Notes under the pieces: model-generated
What the model was told of the DNA's origin: nothing
Database searches by the model: none
What the model saw: the letters and a program-made list of their open reading frames with translations, nothing else
In this document: positions 9,886 through 17,732 of the stretch, piece by piece
Position numbering within the stretch: the first letter of the stretch is position 1
Layout: each line of letters opens with the position of its first letter
Source of the DNA: Marinoscillum sp. 108
GTDB taxonomy: Bacteria > Bacteroidota > Bacteroidia > Cytophagales > Cyclobacteriaceae
Length of the DNA stretch: 64,000 nt
NCBI RefSeq assembly: GCF_902506655.1
Contig: NZ_LR734808.1
Location: 3,470,501-3,534,500, forward strand
Direction: 5' to 3'
Program-made: the position numbers and the translations under genes

Positions 9886-9889
9886 GAGA

Positions 9890-10108
9890 ATGAAACAAAC
9901 ACCATTAGCGCAGTTCATCAAGGAGAAAAGAAAGCAAGCACGAATGAAACAAGAAGATCTTTCATTTGCTGCAGGGGTTGGTTTGAGATTCGTTCGAGAA
10001 CTGGAGCAAGGAAAACCAACCTTGAGAATGGATAAGATTAATCAAGTTTTAAACCTTTTTGGATATGAATTAGGGCCTATAGAAGCCAGCAGAGATGAGA
10101 AAAGCTAA
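9890..10108 (+). CDS. hipB: HipB-like antitoxin, XRE-family DNA-binding protein
   Basis: 72 aa with a Cro/CI-type helix-turn-helix over most of its length (KQEDLSFAAGVGLRFVRELEQG). In hipBST operons this protein represses its own promoter and forms part of the antitoxin complex. It overlaps the next gene by 14 bases, so translation is probably coupled. The three palindromes just upstream are its likely operators. Confidence 0.88.
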   Translation: MKQTPLAQFIKEKRKQARMKQEDLSFAAGVGLRFVRELEQGKPTLRMDKINQVLNLFGYELGPIEASRDEKS

Positions 10109-10409
10109 AGTATTTTATCAGGACCAATGGGCCGGGACACTGACTGAAGATGACGAAGGGTATCATTTTCAATATGAATCTGAATACTTTGCTAAGAAAG
10201 GTGAGCCAATCAGTTTAACATTACCTCTGCAAGAAAAGGCATATCAATCAAATATTTTATTTCCGTTTTTTGATGGTCTGATCCCAGAAGGGTGGATTTT
10301 GGATATTGTTCAAAAGAGCTGGAAGGTGAATGAAAAGGATAGGATGGGAATTCTTCTCGTCGCATGTAAAGATTGCATTGGAGCTGTATCAATTGAACCA
10401 CTAGTATGA
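10095..10409 (+). CDS. hipS: HipS-like small antitoxin (HipA N-terminal subdomain as a separate protein)
   Basis: 104 aa. It matches the N-subdomain-1 of HipA (GTLTEDDEGYHFQYESEYF, PISLTLP, FPFFDGLIPEGW) but stops where a full HipA would continue into the kinase core. In the three-gene HipBST systems this small protein is the antitoxin that neutralises the kinase. Its stop overlaps the next start as ATGA. Confidence 0.85.
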   Translation: MRKAKVFYQDQWAGTLTEDDEGYHFQYESEYFAKKGEPISLTLPLQEKAYQSNILFPFFDGLIPEGWILDIVQKSWKVNEKDRMGILLVACKDCIGAVSIEPLV

Positions 10410-11332
10410 CATGTTTATACTGCTATAGGGACTCAGAAGGTGATTTTCACACAAATTGCAGTAAGAAAATATTTGGTCTCCCAAAGCCACCGAATGTACC
10501 GTATACAGAAGAAGATCTTCTTAATCTGGCGGAACAAATGATCAGGGGGAAATCTACCATTACAGGTGTTCAGCCGAAATTGTCATTGCATATTGAAAAA
10601 CCTGATAATGAATCCGCGAAATTGACAATCGTTGGTTTGTGGGGGCAATTTATATTAAAACCTCCGTCATCAAAGTGGAATGAACTACCCCAAATAGAAG
10701 ACTTGACGATGCATCTCGCCGAGATTTCAAATATTCGAACCGCAGAGCATTCCTTGGTTCGCTTGGGTTCAGGTGAACTTGCATACATAACCAAAAGAAT
10801 GGATAGAAGAGATGGAAACAAGCAGCATATGGAAGATATGTGTCAATTGCTTGGGCGTCTTACGGAGGATAAATATAAATCATCACATGAACAGATAGCC
10901 AAGGAAATAAAACGGAGTAGTATTAATCCAGGACTTGATTTGGTGAGGTTTTACGAGTTGACATTGTTCAGTTTCCTCACTGGGAATGCAGACATGCATT
11001 TGAAGAACTTTTCATTGCTAAAGAACAACTATGGTCATTATGAATTAGCTCCGGCATATGATTTAGTTGCTTCGGCCTTGGTGGTTGAAGGTGATGATGA
11101 AGAACTTGCTCTGACCTTATGTGGGAAAAAGAAGAGGTTAAAGAAATCAGATTTTTTTAGCGCAATGACTACTTCCGGAATACCGGATAAGGCTGCAGAG
11201 AATATTCTCAATAAATATTCTAAACTTTCGAATAGGTGGTTGGCCTTTGTTAATCAATCCTTTTTGTCAAAAGAAATGATGGAGCAGTATTCCCAGTTAA
11301 TCACAAAAAAGCGCGATCAGCTTTTCGGATAG
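10406..11332 (+). CDS. hipT: HipT-like serine/threonine kinase toxin
   Basis: 308 aa. It is the kinase core of HipA without N-subdomain-1. A glycine-rich loop reads STITGVQPK (Thr51-Ile-Thr53-Gly54), the catalytic motif is GNADMHLKNFS and the metal-binding motif is APAYDL. Known HipT kinases carry a Ser-Ile-Ser autophosphorylation motif in this loop; here the equivalent is Thr-Ile-Thr. The N-terminus carries CLYC and HTNC, a possible metal-binding knuckle common in Bacteroidota members. HipT of E. coli phosphorylates tryptophanyl-tRNA synthetase; the target here is unknown. Confidence 0.85.
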   Translation: MTCLYCYRDSEGDFHTNCSKKIFGLPKPPNVPYTEEDLLNLAEQMIRGKSTITGVQPKLSLHIEKPDNESAKLTIVGLWGQFILKPPSSKWNELPQIEDLTMHLAEISNIRTAEHSLVRLGSGELAYITKRMDRRDGNKQHMEDMCQLLGRLTEDKYKSSHEQIAKEIKRSSINPGLDLVRFYELTLFSFLTGNADMHLKNFSLLKNNYGHYELAPAYDLVASALVVEGDDEELALTLCGKKKRLKKSDFFSAMTTSGIPDKAAENILNKYSKLSNRWLAFVNQSFLSKEMMEQYSQLITKKRDQLFG

Positions 11333-11342
11333 CGAATACTAC

Positions 11343-11452
11343 GGTGGGTAGAAAGCACTGCCATATCCCAGCGGCAGATATCACGGTCGAGTTGCACTGA
11401 AATCAGCCAGAAAGCACTAAGACATATGCCCGATCAGCGTCTGTTAGGCGGA
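11343..11452 (-). repeat. attC-like site A, truncated (distal end of the cassette array)
   Basis: The right end GTTAGGCGGA (11443-11452) is the exact partner of TCCGCCTAAC at 11931-11940, so it bounds cassette X1. Only one half of the long attC class is present: it matches the second half of the sites at 30268, 18208 and 16077 (GGTAGAAAGCA, GCGGCAGAT, TCACGGTC). The other arm is missing, so the array is broken here next to hipBST. Confidence 0.75.
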
Positions 11453-11920
11453 TGTTTTCTCCGTTTTTCCGAATAAACGTTTCATTAAGTTCGGTCGTCT
11501 ACCAAGATGTTCGAGGTTCAGTTGCTCTAGGAAATCACGAAAGTTTGAGTAATAGTGTTCGTGGAGAGTTAGCAAGGGTTCCCCTGTTAGTCCGATCAAT
11601 GAGATGGTGTAGCCATTGAAAAAACCGTCTTTAAATCCTGCGATTTCTGTGAGTTCAATTGTTCGTTCAGTTCTGGTTACTATGTTCCTGCAATTGAGTT
11701 GCTTGTTGGTAAGTTCAACCGAAATAAGCTGAGTTAGAATTCTCGACCATAGCCAGACAATTGTTAATAGGAAAAGAGTTCCGAAGTATGCCATCCATGG
11801 CCAATTATTCCAAGCGTTCGGGTTGACTCCTTTAATGAACAGATATGGAATTGCCAAGGAAAATATGCCTATCAGCAATAGAAAAGAAAACTGTCCGAAT
11901 ATCTTGAATTGTAATTTCAT
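11444..11920 (-). CDS. Cassette X1: membrane protein with PH-like C-terminal domain, function unknown
   Basis: 158 aa. Two membrane segments (about 10-30 and 44-60) are followed by a beta-rich cytoplasmic part (ELTNKQLNCRNI, ERTIELTEIAGF) that resembles bacterial PH-like domains. The leader is only 17 bases from the cassette edge GTTAGGCGG (read on the minus strand) to the ATG, and the TAA stop lies inside the other edge, CCTAAC. Both are typical of integron cassette genes. The protein in X6 at 17733 has the same architecture. Function unknown. Confidence 0.75.
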   Translation of the reverse strand: MKLQFKIFGQFSFLLLIGIFSLAIPYLFIKGVNPNAWNNWPWMAYFGTLFLLTIVWLWSRILTQLISVELTNKQLNCRNIVTRTERTIELTEIAGFKDGFFNGYTISLIGLTGEPLLTLHEHYYSNFRDFLEQLNLEHLGRRPNLMKRLFGKTEKTSA

Positions 11921-11933
11921 CTGCGCGAATTCC

Positions 11934-12169
11934 GCCTAACGCCCAGATATGGCGCTGTGGCCTCCGAGCTTTTTTAACTTCGATAAAAGTAGCTTATCTG
12001 CCGGTGCATTCAAAGTATCAGACTCGCACTGCGCCATACAGATAAAAAACTCCCACGAACAAAAGCTGGTAGAAAGCACTTCAGGTTCCTGGCGGTAGAT
12101 AAGTGGGATGTCTAGCAAACTCTTGGCAGATAGCTAAGTAAGGGCATGCGCCATCATCGTCTGTTATGT
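11934..12169 (-). repeat. attC-like site B (long class, about 236 nt)
   Basis: Starts GCCTAAC and ends GTTATGT. The outer stem GATATGGCGC pairs with GCGCCATCATC; the inner stem CTTATCTGCCGG pairs with the segment before GATAAG near 12090. A 5-9 base unpaired spacer lies between the AAC/GTT boxes and the stem. It is closely related to site E. Confidence 0.85.
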
Positions 12170-13147
12170 TTATTTTAATCTTTGAATTAGTTTCTCAGAG
12201 AACGTATTTCTTATCCTGTTCAGTAGTTCATGAACCATCGTTCCTTTGGCATAAATGTGCACGGTGATTTCGGGATGTGGTAAATGCGGAAATAGGTTGC
12301 CCTGTTTCTGTTCTAGATGAATGTAACTACTATTTGGGTCATTGTACTTGTTCGCATTGATCATTTGTTCAAGCCTTGGCACGGATTCACCGTAAAACAT
12401 ATTCATTTTCACAAAATCATCCTTAGATTCAAACTCTTTCCATAATTCATCATTGGTCAATCCCCAAACCTTTTGGATTTTGTTTACCGAAATGAACACT
12501 TCGATGATACGGTGATGATTTTCTGTTTGTGGTGGATTTGGCCATCCCGTTAGTTCTTCTTGGCAGAGTTCTATCAGTTCCTGGTCTTTGCTTTCATGAG
12601 AGGCATTAAGTATTTCAGAGATTACTTTAGACAAAGGTGTGTTTTCCTCATGCAAATGTGGTAGAATTTCATTGTAAGAAAGTCTGTTTTTTATCTCGAT
12701 CGGGTTTGTAATATTTTGAATGACCTCAGCATATTGATTTCCTTCCACAACGTTAGAGTTAGAGAAAATCTTAGTTGTTATATTGAGTTTGTCGATAAGT
12801 TGCTGGATAAGAAAGTCCGGGTATTCGTACTCCTTTTCGGCCTTCCCTTCATGTTCAGATTTCATTTTAATCAAGCGTTCAACAGAGTATGATTGAATAT
12901 CTGAATCAATCACTGTATGATGGGTGGGGCATAGTAAAATAAGGTTCTCAAAAGCGTGGCGGTCAGGATCAGATTGTGATTCATCGAATCTGGGGCCATC
13001 TGAATTTTGCGCTTTGATATGGCAAATTTCACCAAGTACTTTTCCTGAAACTTGATCGATTATACTTGTTGTACACTTTGGAAAAGCACATTCGTTACTT
13101 GATACAGCGAAAAGTCTTTTAATCGTGGATTGTTTTGGATTTGCCAT
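12170..13147 (-). CDS. Cassette X2: HNH endonuclease-domain protein
   Basis: 325 aa from the ATG at 13147 (MANPKQST). The N-terminal 110 residues carry a zinc-stabilised HNH nuclease: CAFPKC, GEICHIKA, NLILLCPTHH. The remaining 200 residues match nothing that I recognise. Such proteins are often nucleases of defence systems. It is the only gene in its cassette. Confidence 0.82.
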   Translation of the reverse strand: MANPKQSTIKRLFAVSSNECAFPKCTTSIIDQVSGKVLGEICHIKAQNSDGPRFDESQSDPDRHAFENLILLCPTHHTVIDSDIQSYSVERLIKMKSEHEGKAEKEYEYPDFLIQQLIDKLNITTKIFSNSNVVEGNQYAEVIQNITNPIEIKNRLSYNEILPHLHEENTPLSKVISEILNASHESKDQELIELCQEELTGWPNPPQTENHHRIIEVFISVNKIQKVWGLTNDELWKEFESKDDFVKMNMFYGESVPRLEQMINANKYNDPNSSYIHLEQKQGNLFPHLPHPEITVHIYAKGTMVHELLNRIRNTFSEKLIQRLK

Positions 13148-13160
13148 TAGCACCAATTAA

Positions 13161-13276
13161 ACATAACGCTCAGCTAAGCACAGTCGGCTCAGCCTTTCAA
13201 ATATCTCAAAAGTATCTGATCCAGATGCCCTTTGCAAACAACTAAGTTAGCCGATTGGGCTTAGCGCCTGTTAGAG
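13161..13276 (-). repeat. attC-like site C (116 nt)
   Basis: Starts ACATAAC and ends GTTAGAG. The stem GCTAAGC-A-CA-TCGGCT pairs with AGCCGATTGGGCTTAGC. The unpaired spacers are GCTCA and GCCT. Confidence 0.88.
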
Positions 13277-13338
13277 ACAGTTTGTGAAAAAAGATGATAT
13301 GACTTGGTTTATTTTGATATATAATCACTAGTTTTGAG

Positions 13339-13367
13339 ATGTCTTGACATGTCACATAATGTCACAT
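13339..13367 (+). promoter_or_regulatory. Three ATGTC direct repeats at exact 10-bp spacing
   Basis: ATGTC occurs at 13339, 13349 and 13359; the last two extend to ATGTCACAT. The repeats lie about 30-60 bases before the XRE gene at 13399. They are on one face of the helix, as expected for a direct-repeat operator bound by the downstream XRE protein. Confidence 0.6.
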
Positions 13368-13398
13368 TTTATATTGATTTGCGTATACTAGTTTGGAT

Positions 13399-13614
13399 AT
13401 GAAGTTGCAGGAAAGTAAATTGACTGAAGTTTGCAAGAAAGAAGGTATTAGAAAGACTCAGTTAGCAAAAGAGGCTGAAGTGTCAACACGTTCGGTTAAT
13501 AGAGCTGAAAAAACTGAAAAAGTACCCGAAGAGGTTACGTTGTACAAAATATTGAGAGGTTTGAATAAATTGGCAACCCGACAGTATGAATTTGATGAAG
13601 TATTTATCAAATAG
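13399..13614 (+). CDS. Cassette X3, gene 1: small XRE-type DNA-binding protein
   Basis: 71 aa from the ATG at 13399; the longer frame would need a TTG start two codons earlier. Helix-turn-helix: RKTQLAKEAEVSTRSVNRAEK. This is the first gene of a four-gene set on the plus strand, opposite to almost every other cassette gene. The three ATGTC repeats upstream are a likely operator. It could be an antitoxin or a local repressor. Confidence 0.75.
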   Translation: MKLQESKLTEVCKKEGIRKTQLAKEAEVSTRSVNRAEKTEKVPEEVTLYKILRGLNKLATRQYEFDEVFIK

Positions 13615-13658
13615 ATAATGAGTTTTTGTGTAAATTTGCGGTTCTTTTTGATAAAGTG

Positions 13659-13940
13659 ATGAGTCCTATTCAAGCTTTTGTGATTGGTAGTGTTGGTGGA
13701 TTTATAGGATATCTCCTGATTCTAAAAAGAAATTTTTCATTAATTGGTAAGGCTGGGAAGAAATCCAAGAAGGAAATGGTGTTGTCTCACTATTTGTTGT
13801 TTGGGTTACTTGTTTCCGTTTTATCTGGAGGTTTTTATACCATGTGGGTTATCGGCCCTATTGATGAAAAGCAAGCGTTTTTAAGCGGACTAACTGCAGA
13901 AGGGTTTTTAATCGGATATATAAAGACTAGAAATAAATAA
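13659..13940 (+). CDS. Cassette X3, gene 2: small membrane protein, unknown
   Basis: 93 aa from ATG 13659 (MSPIQAF). Three hydrophobic segments: AFVIGSVGGFIGYLLI, YLLFGLLVSVLSGGFYTMW and, weaker, FLSGLTAEGFLIGYI. No family is recognised. A TAAATTTG box lies about 30 bases upstream, so it may have its own promoter. Confidence 0.6.
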   Translation: MSPIQAFVIGSVGGFIGYLLILKRNFSLIGKAGKKSKKEMVLSHYLLFGLLVSVLSGGFYTMWVIGPIDEKQAFLSGLTAEGFLIGYIKTRNK

Positions 13941-13947
13941 AAGTAAG

Positions 13948-14136
13948 ATGACTTCTAAGAGATCACTTTTAACAGATTTTCTAACATTTATTGGCTTTAT
14001 TCAACTCGACAGATCTGATATTGATCAGACGAGGAAAAGAATGGGTTATCCTAAATCTTATTTAAATACTCATACCACGTATGAAAAAGATAAGATTAGG
14101 AAACAAGCCAAAAAGATGATTGAACTTGTGGACTAA
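13948..14136 (+). CDS. Cassette X3, gene 3: small hypothetical protein
   Basis: 62 aa, 7 bases after the previous gene. Basic C-terminal half, with no membrane segment and no recognised motif. Tight spacing supports co-transcription; coding status is likely but not certain. Confidence 0.45.
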   Translation: MTSKRSLLTDFLTFIGFIQLDRSDIDQTRKRMGYPKSYLNTHTTYEKDKIRKQAKKMIELVD

Positions 14137-14184
14137 AACTACAGTCCATATAAGAACCAATTCAAGTCTCAACTTAGCATTCAG

Positions 14185-14799
14185 ATGAATGACAAAAATG
14201 TAATTGAGCTTTTTGAAATATTTAAAGAATATTTCCCAAAGTTCAAGTCAGCTTCAAACTATGTAGAAGAACATGATAGAATAACTCCTCAACAGGCATT
14301 TATTGAGGGTAGGGACATTTTATCCCATATTTATGATATTTCTATCAGTCTGGATAATGATGAGAAGCTGAAAGAAAACATCATAGAGATTAAAGAACAT
14401 TTTCGACGAGGTGTCGCAGAATCATATCAGGAGCATTATGAATATATTGCGGCAGATGTGTATCAAGATTATAGTACTTATAAGAAAAGGTTAAGGCCAT
14501 TTGAGAAGCTTTTGAGATTATATAAAATACATAAGCCGATCCACGAAGAGGTTCGTGGTAGAATCAAGCAATCTCAAGATTTATGGATTAAGGGTCGTAG
14601 TTTGAAAACAAAAGATTTGAACTCCGATAAATTCGATGAGTCGATTAATCTTTTTATTCAAGCAAACGACACTATTGAACCTTTAAGTGAATTGGTTAAC
14701 GAACTTTGGAATAATTTCTACCAACGATCAACTTATGTTGGCTTGACTTTAGTTGCTCTTATAATTACTTCGGTATTCCTTCTTAATTATTGTCTCTAA
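14185..14799 (+). CDS. Cassette X3, gene 4: helical protein with C-terminal membrane anchor
   Basis: 204 aa. Mostly charged helices, then one C-terminal membrane segment (YVGLTLVALIITSVFLLNY). The TAA stop lies inside the cassette edge CTCTAAC, so relative to this gene the neighbouring site D acts as its 3' attC. Tail-anchored helical proteins of this type can be effectors, but no function can be assigned. Confidence 0.65.
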   Translation: MNDKNVIELFEIFKEYFPKFKSASNYVEEHDRITPQQAFIEGRDILSHIYDISISLDNDEKLKENIIEIKEHFRRGVAESYQEHYEYIAADVYQDYSTYKKRLRPFEKLLRLYKIHKPIHEEVRGRIKQSQDLWIKGRSLKTKDLNSDKFDESINLFIQANDTIEPLSELVNELWNNFYQRSTYVGLTLVALIITSVFLLNYCL

Positions 14800-14910
14800 C
14801 GTCCAGATATGGCATGTGCCTCTAGACTATTTTAATATCTACAATCTAGCGGATTTGTGGATCAGTTTCAAGTAACTACTTATAGGCATATGCTATATTG
14901 TTTGTTACCA
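14794..14910 (-). repeat. attC-like site D (117 nt)
   Basis: Starts CTCTAAC and ends GTTACCA. GATATGGCAT pairs imperfectly with ATGCTATAT. The edges match the X3 partner GTTAGAGACA (13270) and the X4 partner GAGTGGTAAC (16074). Confidence 0.82.
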
Positions 14911-14915
14911 CTCTT

Positions 14916-16055
14916 TCACTTGTTTTTGGATGGGCTAATTGGTTTAGTGCAATCAAGTCCAATTATCTGATATTTATAATCGTCTCGTTCAATTTCAATA
15001 TGGCCGATTAGTTCCTCGATATTGACATGGCTAGTTGGTTTATTGTAGCCGCTCTCAGACTTATACCACAGAATTAAATAGATGCCATATTGAGTTTCTT
15101 CACCAATCATGTATTCTGTAAGTTGAGTATTAATAGCTGTTAGAATGTCTTGATGATGCGCTTTTTTGATTTCTAGGCAAATTGTGAAGTTCAAATAGGA
15201 AAATGTAATGTCAATTTTTCCATTTGCGACAGAGTTCTCCCTAACTATTCTTATTCCGAGTTCATCACAATACGGTTTTAGGATACTTTTTATGTAAGGC
15301 TGAATTTCGTTCTCTTTTTTTGGTTGGGTCTGGCATGGCTCATCTCTCCAGAAAACTCGATAACCTTCTAAATAACGGATATTATGTGAAAGTCGCTCCT
15401 TTATCAATTTTACAATGAAGTCATGAAGTTGGTCAGCAGATTTGAATTCAACTTGACTTTCCTTCGATTCGGTGAATTTTTCCCATTTCTGAACTTCAAC
15501 ATCTAAAAATGCAGTTAAAGTTTCATATAGCTTTTTATCCCATAGTTTAACGTTTTGTTTAAGACTAAAAAGTGTGTTGTTCAAGTAATTGAGCTTTGCT
15601 TCCTTATCGGGAAGTTCTTTCAAGTGCTCTTGAATATTCTTTTGATGCGTGAATAGTAATCCCTGCCGCGAAATTTCAATTAGATACTTAAGGTTAGCAT
15701 CCATTTTGGCAGAGTTGAAAATTGATTCAAAATGCTCTGCGTCATTCGGGTTGAGAGAATATACATTTAAGGTTTGGATGTCCGCAATTGCTCGTTCAAT
15801 CCCTTCGCTAGCGACAATGTATTTACCATTATCATTTGTTTTAATCTGTTGGATTTCCCAAGTGAGTCGTTCTACTGTTGTTCTGTTAAGTTCTTCGGTT
15901 TGGTTGCCTGGAGTGAATGGGGAAAATCTCTCAAATTTCGGATGCTTGTATACAGAATAAGCCTTAGTAAGTATTATACCAATTTCACTAAGCGTTCTGT
16001 TTTGTGGTTCGAAGTTCGAACTTATTGATGTATAGATTTCTCCGAAAGATTTCAT
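14916..16055 (-). CDS. Cassette X4: PD-(D/E)XK nuclease-like protein, unknown
   Basis: 379 aa. The C-terminal third has a likely PD-(D/E)XK core: NGKIDITF (Asp), then CLEIKKAH (Glu-x-Lys) followed by a helix (DILTAINTQLTEYM). The N-terminal part is helical and matches nothing I recognise. It is the sole gene of its cassette. A role in defence as a nuclease is inference from the motif and the neighbourhood. Confidence 0.65.
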   Translation of the reverse strand: MKSFGEIYTSISSNFEPQNRTLSEIGIILTKAYSVYKHPKFERFSPFTPGNQTEELNRTTVERLTWEIQQIKTNDNGKYIVASEGIERAIADIQTLNVYSLNPNDAEHFESIFNSAKMDANLKYLIEISRQGLLFTHQKNIQEHLKELPDKEAKLNYLNNTLFSLKQNVKLWDKKLYETLTAFLDVEVQKWEKFTESKESQVEFKSADQLHDFIVKLIKERLSHNIRYLEGYRVFWRDEPCQTQPKKENEIQPYIKSILKPYCDELGIRIVRENSVANGKIDITFSYLNFTICLEIKKAHHQDILTAINTQLTEYMIGEETQYGIYLILWYKSESGYNKPTSHVNIEELIGHIEIERDDYKYQIIGLDCTKPISPSKNK

Positions 16056-16076
16056 GCAGATCTGTGCAGGTATGAG

Positions 16077-16313
16077 TGGTAACGCTTAGATATGGCGCTG
16101 TGGCCTCCGAGCTTATTTAATTGCGATAAAAGTAGCTTATCTGCCGGTGCATTCAAAGTATCAGATGGGTACTGCGTCATGAAGATTAAAAACTCCCACG
16201 AGCAGAAGTTTATAGAAAGCAAAGTGGTTTCCGGGCGGCAGATAAGCGGGATGTTTTTGTAGGCTCTTGGCAGAATGCTAAGTAAGGCCATGCGCCATCA
16301 TCGTATGTTGTAC
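16077..16313 (-). repeat. attC-like site E (long class, about 237 nt)
   Basis: Starts GTGGTAAC and ends GTTGTAC. Same layout and clear sequence similarity to site B: GATATGGCGC with GCGCCATCATC outside, and TTATCTGCCGG with the GGCGGCAGATAA segment inside. Confidence 0.86.
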
Positions 16314-16318
16314 ACCGT

Positions 16319-16879
16319 TTAGTTCAATTTTACACCATGAGTATTTTCAAATTCAACGTTTTTTTCAACCCATTCCAAAAGTTTGTTTTTGCGAATCAAC
16401 TTCCCATAGTTTTCCATGGTCTTCGATTTCTGTTGTGGATTCAGTTTAATGTAGGACTCGTACATGGTATTGATTCCTGCTACTTGAATTTCATACTCCG
16501 TTCCATCGTAATCCTTATCTTGGTTCATTAGCATATGTAGCGCAACACCAAAGTGATATGTCGTGAATAGCTCTTTTCCGTAAGTTGCTTTTTCTTCGAT
16601 TAGTCCCATTACCACGGCCTGATGAAGGTACATATGTAGGTATGGACAACCGTTCAACCACTTACTTACGAAGTTGTCTGCTTCCAGTCTTGAGCTTTTG
16701 TTAATTCTGTATCTGTCCTTTGTTAGGCTTTGTAAGAGCTCAATAACAGTTTCTTCCAAAGGTTTGTAATCCTCAGCGGTTTTTAAACTGCTTGGGTCTG
16801 GGACATTAAGATTGATTGTCTGTGCATTGGTTAGATTGCCTAGTAAAAGTAAGAAGCAAAAAGCCGCTATGTATTTCAT
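16319..16879 (-). CDS. Cassette X5: secreted protein, unknown
   Basis: 186 aa. Signal peptide MKYIAAFCFLLLLGNLTNA with cleavage before QT. The mature part is helical with no recognised domain. Single gene in its cassette; the start is 14 bases inside the cassette edge. Probably periplasmic. Confidence 0.65.
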   Translation of the reverse strand: MKYIAAFCFLLLLGNLTNAQTINLNVPDPSSLKTAEDYKPLEETVIELLQSLTKDRYRINKSSRLEADNFVSKWLNGCPYLHMYLHQAVVMGLIEEKATYGKELFTTYHFGVALHMLMNQDKDYDGTEYEIQVAGINTMYESYIKLNPQQKSKTMENYGKLIRKNKLLEWVEKNVEFENTHGVKLN

Positions 16880-16895
16880 AATTATAGAGTATGGT

Positions 16896-17010
16896 GTACA
16901 ACGCCTAACTAAAATGAGTATGCGCCCCAGTTGCTAGAAGCACTGAAGTTTCTGTTTCTCATTGGTGTGCCAAATCTCAGTTCGCATATTCATTTTAGTG
17001 TTTGTTACCC
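16896..17010 (-). repeat. attC-like site F (115 nt)
   Basis: Starts GTACAAC and ends GTTACCC. The stem AACTAAAATGAGTATGCGC pairs with GCATATTCATTTTAGTGTT. Nearly the same sequence as site J at 28042. Confidence 0.9.
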
Positions 17011-17014
17011 ACAG

Positions 17015-17326
17015 TTAAGCTATATTCAGTTCGTTGTTTAGAAGTTCAACTTTGAAGTTGACTTTTGCTTTCAAAGCTTCGAAAACCTTCAGAATGGTTT
17101 CAATTGTTACGTTTTTGGCGTTGTTCTCAAGTTTCGAAATCTGTGATTTCCTTACACCAATGAGCTCTCCAAGTTGCTCTTGAGTTAAGTGACGTTCCTT
17201 GCGAGCAGTCTTGATCATATCTCCAATGAGTTCGAGTTTAAGCTCAAATTCAAATTGATCTCTTCGAGGCGTTCCGACCTTTCCGATTAGTAAATCCTGT
17301 GCTTCGTCTAAACTGTATGTCTTCAT
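17015..17326 (-). CDS. higA: Cassette X6, gene 2: HigA-type XRE antitoxin
   Basis: 103 aa with a helix-turn-helix (LTQEQLGELIGVRKSQISKL). It follows the toxin gene with a 4-base ATGA overlap, the gene order typical of HigBA systems, where the toxin comes first. It should neutralise HigB and repress the operon. Confidence 0.82.
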   Translation of the reverse strand: MKTYSLDEAQDLLIGKVGTPRRDQFEFELKLELIGDMIKTARKERHLTQEQLGELIGVRKSQISKLENNAKNVTIETILKVFEALKAKVNFKVELLNNELNIA

Positions 17327-17670
17327 CTTCCTTTCTTTTTGCGTTCAAAATATTCAATTCTGATTTGTTCGGCTTTTTCAATTTCCTGAGGACTTACTTT
17401 GTCGGTTTTCTTTACAAAACCATGAGTCCCACAAACCAGAGTCATTTCATTATTTTCCTTATCCCAAAAAGCAAGAATTCGGTATTGAAGTCCTGCGTAT
17501 TTAGTTCGGAATTCCCAAATATTCTGATTTAGCTTTTTGAAAAGTTTGGGATCATTAAGTATCTGAGACTTACGGATATTGTAAAATATCTTGTCCTGAA
17601 CTTTATCATTTTGGCTCTTGATGAATTCGAAAGCCTCGTCCAATAATTTGATCTCAAACTTTTTCTCCAC
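17323..17670 (-). CDS. higB: Cassette X6, gene 1: HigB/RelE-superfamily toxin
   Basis: 115 aa. RelE-like fold signature: FYNIRKSQILNDPKLFKKL, IWEFRTKYAGLQYRILAFW, then GFVKKTDKVSPQEIEKAE. This is the phage Gp49-like/HigB branch of mRNA interferases that cut mRNA on the ribosome. Its partner is the XRE gene at 17015. Confidence 0.85.
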   Translation of the reverse strand: MEKKFEIKLLDEAFEFIKSQNDKVQDKIFYNIRKSQILNDPKLFKKLNQNIWEFRTKYAGLQYRILAFWDKENNEMTLVCGTHGFVKKTDKVSPQEIEKAEQIRIEYFERKKKGR

Positions 17671-17732
17671 TAAATCGACATTAATTAATACATGACAAAG
17701 TTAGAAAAAGTTGCAATAAAAGGAAACTTTTG

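Noticed and set aside
9452-11452. hipBST as a twelfth cassette
   Set aside because: No edge pair with the reciprocity rule was found; the region before hipB has no attC-like stem.
17671-17732. attC site between the X6 membrane gene and higB
   Set aside because: Only an R''-like CACTAAC at the stop codon is present; no stem and no partner edge. Noted as a possible lost site.
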